From: Paramecium sonneborni
Taxonomy: Eukaryota > Ciliophora > Oligohymenophorea > Peniculida > Parameciidae
Assembly: GCA_905182985.1 (NCBI GenBank)
Contig: CAJJDN010000062.1
Span: 71,444 to 135,443 of the forward strand
Length of the DNA: 64,000 bases
Direction of reading: 5' to 3'
The notes below the pieces were generated by a model. It was not told where the DNA came from. It ran no database searches and was given only the letters and a program-made list of their open reading frames with translations. A program made the position numbers and the translations under genes. Below, piece after piece: positions 61,315-64,000 of the stretch (its first letter is position 1; every line of letters begins with the position of its first letter).

Positions 61315-63118
61315 ATGGGTTTTATTGAAGAAAGATTAATAATATTGATAGAAAAACAAATTTAATATTCCCATATTAATTTTTAAAGACCAACATTTAT
61401 GTATGATTTTTTATAATTTTGCAAGAAAAAAATATGCCTATCCATATTCAGATAAAGATTTAACTATAAAATAAATAATTTAAAATGATATAGTTGAATT
61501 TATTGATAATATAATAAATAAAAAATTTTAGAAATTTAGAGAGCAGATAAAAGTGAAAATTTATAAAGAAAATTAGGAAGTGTTTAAGACTTAAGCAATC
61601 ATTTGGGGATTTTAAATTCTCAGATTTGCTAATTTATATTTAAATTTACACTATCTATTATAAATTATTTAAAGAATGAATAAATTTCTTCTAACTTTCA
61701 AGGACAAAAAGATAGAAAAACAATACTAGGATAATAAATTAAAAACTCTTCAACAACCAATTTTTTATTGGCTTCTTGCTATGACTATTGCTTTAAACCT
61801 ATTAAAAGTGATTCTCGACTATACATATTATTAAGTAAACAATTAAAGTTGGATGAATATAAGTTTCTTATCTTTAGCAGTAATTGAATTATTCTTAGCA
61901 TGCTATAAAAAATAGTACATCAAGTACGCTTTAATAATTTCAAACCTTTCAGCAGGATTGTTACAAATTAATTTTAATGAAACTAATACTTTCCCTTAGG
62001 AATATTATGCTTATGGTAGCTATTATGCCATGCTCTCTGTAGTTGTTTATTTTATGACTGATTTTCCATATAGCCTTTTTTAGGTAATTGTCCATTTGAG
62101 TATGAAAATCTTTTTTACAACCACATAGAGTCAAAGAATAGATATGTTAGGAGTAGTGCTGGGACTTATTACAAGTGTGTTCTTAGTGTTAACATTATAT
62201 ATTTGTGATTGGAATTCTAGAAGACAATTCTTACTAAACTTGAGAGAAGTTAGATGGGAAGAGTCTTTACCTATTATTATCAAAAAACCTTTTTTTTTAT
62301 TTTCATATTAGGATAAAAATATGTCCTTCTAAGTCAATAGATCATTCAATCACGAATTTTTTCCCTATTATAATTTGGAAGATTGCAAAGGTTGTAATTT
62401 CAGGTATTTTTTAAGAATGTGCAAAGTGGATAATAATAATTTAGAAATTTATCTATTTGATAAAAAAAATGAAAAGCTAGATTTTGATTTGGTGTACAAA
62501 AATAAAACTCATAGATTTGAACTTAGAATTTGTTCAATAGGATTGGATAAAATTAATTATCTTGTAATATTGGAGAAACTAAAACTATTGACGTAAAGTT
62601 ACATTCCTAAATAAACTAATCTTCGTCAAAAGATATTTCAAATAAAAAAGACCCAAATAAAATATTAACATTAAAAACATTTCTTACTTGGTGTATTTTC
62701 AATGTTTCTCTATAACAACAAAGAAATTTCTTCAGTAAATTTAGTTGATATACTTTAAAAATTTAGCAGTAGATATTATATCATCTCTAAATAAAAAATA
62801 AAAATCATTTTCTCAGATAGAGCAATTTACTAAATAATCACGTATAAACATTAGTTAATAATATTTTTAATATAACTATTTGATTGTTTGATTAATAATT
62901 AAGGAAATTCCGATCATGAAATTAAATTGTTTTTAAATCAAGAATTATATTCTATTCGGTCCAAAATTTTTGTATCTTAGAGGTAATCATTTTAAGAACA
63001 ATACAAATAAAATTTTTTCATCTAGGAGATACAAAAGAATATTTTATCTGATGATATTGATGAGAGATTAGAATTAAGTTTCTTGAAATAAGTTTAAAAT
63101 CCCTAACCTTTATTTTGA
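61315..63118 (+). CDS. Histidine-kinase-like membrane sensor without receiver
   Basis: From ATG 61676 (MNKFLLTFKDKKIEKQYQDN) an intronless 480-aa product. The frame is open further up and, with a 25-nt AAG intron at about 61404-61428, reaches ATG 61315 and 592 aa. Membrane spans lie from about 61750 to 62210. A PAS-like region follows (MSFQVNRSFNHEFFPYYN..NFRYFLRMCKV), then a short helical part and a HATPase-like block (SVNLVDILQKF; IKIIFSDRAIYQIITYKHQL; FLIQLFDCLINNQ). The layout matches the kinase half of the hybrid kinase at 46789, but no H-box Ser-His-Glu, no G-boxes and no receiver are seen. Probably a pseudokinase sensor. Confidence 0.65.
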
Positions 63119-63366
63119 GTTGATATATTTTGATTTGATTCTGCTTGCTAGTATTTTATATTGAGTATATAAATTTATAGTTATTTCTCGTTTATAATTT
63201 TGATGATTTTTTTTATTTTATAATTAAAATATCCTTTTATATTGCTTGAACACAGATTCCTTAAAAATTGTTATCTTTTCTATTACTTAAATTTATGGAA
63301 GTAAAATAAATTAATTATAAATAACTAAAATATGGAACTATTAAAAAAATATTCAATTATTATCAA

Positions 63367-63927
63367 TCAGTAATTTTAAGATTAATTTTCTTATAATCGA
63401 AATGAATCGCTACGAATATTTCTGCATACAATCGAATTGAGTTGAGGTCTTTTCATCTTCTAATCTGGATAAAAGGATCTTTCTTCAACAAATGATTAGG
63501 CTCGTATTCTTTTATTTGTTTAGAAATCAAAAAACTACTAATCTAATATTAGTAATTTTTGATTTTAATTAGTCTCATCCTTTTTGCACCTTCTAATTTT
63601 GGTCAAAGGAGACAAATCACGAATGATTTATTGTTAATTATAAGAAATCTTTAAAGCTTCAGGCAAATAAGGTGTATTTTCAATATTTTATTTATAATTC
63701 TTGGATTTTTTAAATTATTTCGATGGAGATTTGATTCCCATCTTTATACCTTGTACTCCTTACTCTAATGAGAAACAATATTCATAAGTAAGTTATTTTG
63801 GTAATTAGATTTTTCTAAGATTATCATTTACAAACAACTTATTAGTGAAATTTTACTCTCCCCTATAAGTCTGTAATTGTTTAGAGTTACGTTTAATAGC
63901 AGTTCCAAAAAACCCTTGATGATTCAT
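63367..63927 (-). CDS. Hypothetical basic protein (186 aa)
   Basis: A single open frame from ATG 63927 to TGA 63367-63369, starting MNHQGFFGTAIKRNSKQLQT. It is rich in Lys, Arg, Gln and Asn, with short segments GIKMGIKSPSKQFKKSKN and IIRDLSPLTKIRRCKKDE. No signal peptide, membrane span or family was recognised. SPSK and SPL sites could be kinase targets. Codon use and lack of TGA over 187 codons support a real gene. Confidence 0.55.
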
Positions 63928-64000
63928 TTTGCTAGCTTGGATATTTATTTATTAATAATTAATTGAATTGGTAATTGATTAATTTATAATCAATAGAATA

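Noticed and set aside
1..64000. CRISPR arrays, insertion sequences, rRNA or tRNA genes
   Set aside because: No regular spacer-repeat arrays, transposase motifs, rRNA blocks or convincing cloverleaf boxes were seen. A tRNA scan could not be run and short RNAs may be missed.

Overview
The window is macronuclear-type DNA from a ciliate, most likely a Paramecium. TAA and TAG are read as glutamine throughout and only TGA stops; DNA is very AT-rich; genes are separated by tens of bases; and introns are only about 19-31 nt, which argues against Tetrahymena. The species cannot be fixed from sequence alone. All calls below use the ciliate code, and most multi-exon models were checked by confirming that spliced length divides by three.

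Layout. 0.3-3.4 kb: a broken WD40-like gene and an intact zinc-finger/coiled-coil/WD40 gene. 3.6-9.5 kb: two small minus-strand genes, a casein kinase 1 (CK1) gene whose frame may run into a truncated globin, a minimal SLU7 splicing factor and a small ORF. 9.5-20.7 kb: an AGC kinase, a small unknown gene, cathepsin C, a damaged p23 co-chaperone, a PH-domain protein, an RPA1-like OB-fold protein, a tiny MGC protein and a secreted M1 aminopeptidase. 20.9-33.0 kb: one complete axonemal inner-arm dynein heavy chain (about 3,974 aa). 33.5-38.5 kb: a multipass membrane protein, an ACAD10/11-like acyl-CoA dehydrogenase, an HMG-box protein, mitochondrial cpn10 and a tiny MGIC protein. 39.7-45.4 kb: three PP2C phosphatases, two of them in a near-perfect inverted repeat. 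45.5-49.8 kb: a CTD/SCP-type phosphatase and a hybrid histidine kinase. 49.8-57.2 kb: small coiled-coil genes, a possible methyltransferase-like gene, a VTT-domain membrane protein, a second CK1 and two acidic paralogues. 57.5-63.9 kb: a TBC1D5-like Rab-GAP, a twin-CX9C protein, a coiled-coil gene, a second histidine-kinase-like sensor and an unknown gene.

Assembly. Three places carry long identical direct copies on both sides of Ns (4963-7267, 10298-12588, 43091-45239). They look like unmerged contig overlaps, so several genes appear twice or in pieces.

Themes. Signalling dominates: two CK1, one AGC kinase, three PP2C, one CTD phosphatase and two histidine-kinase-like sensors, with cilia, proteolysis and trafficking genes between them. 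Many introns here end in AAG and a few in CAG rather than TAG. No tRNA, rRNA, CRISPR or mobile element was recognised, and promoters and terminators cannot be read with confidence.
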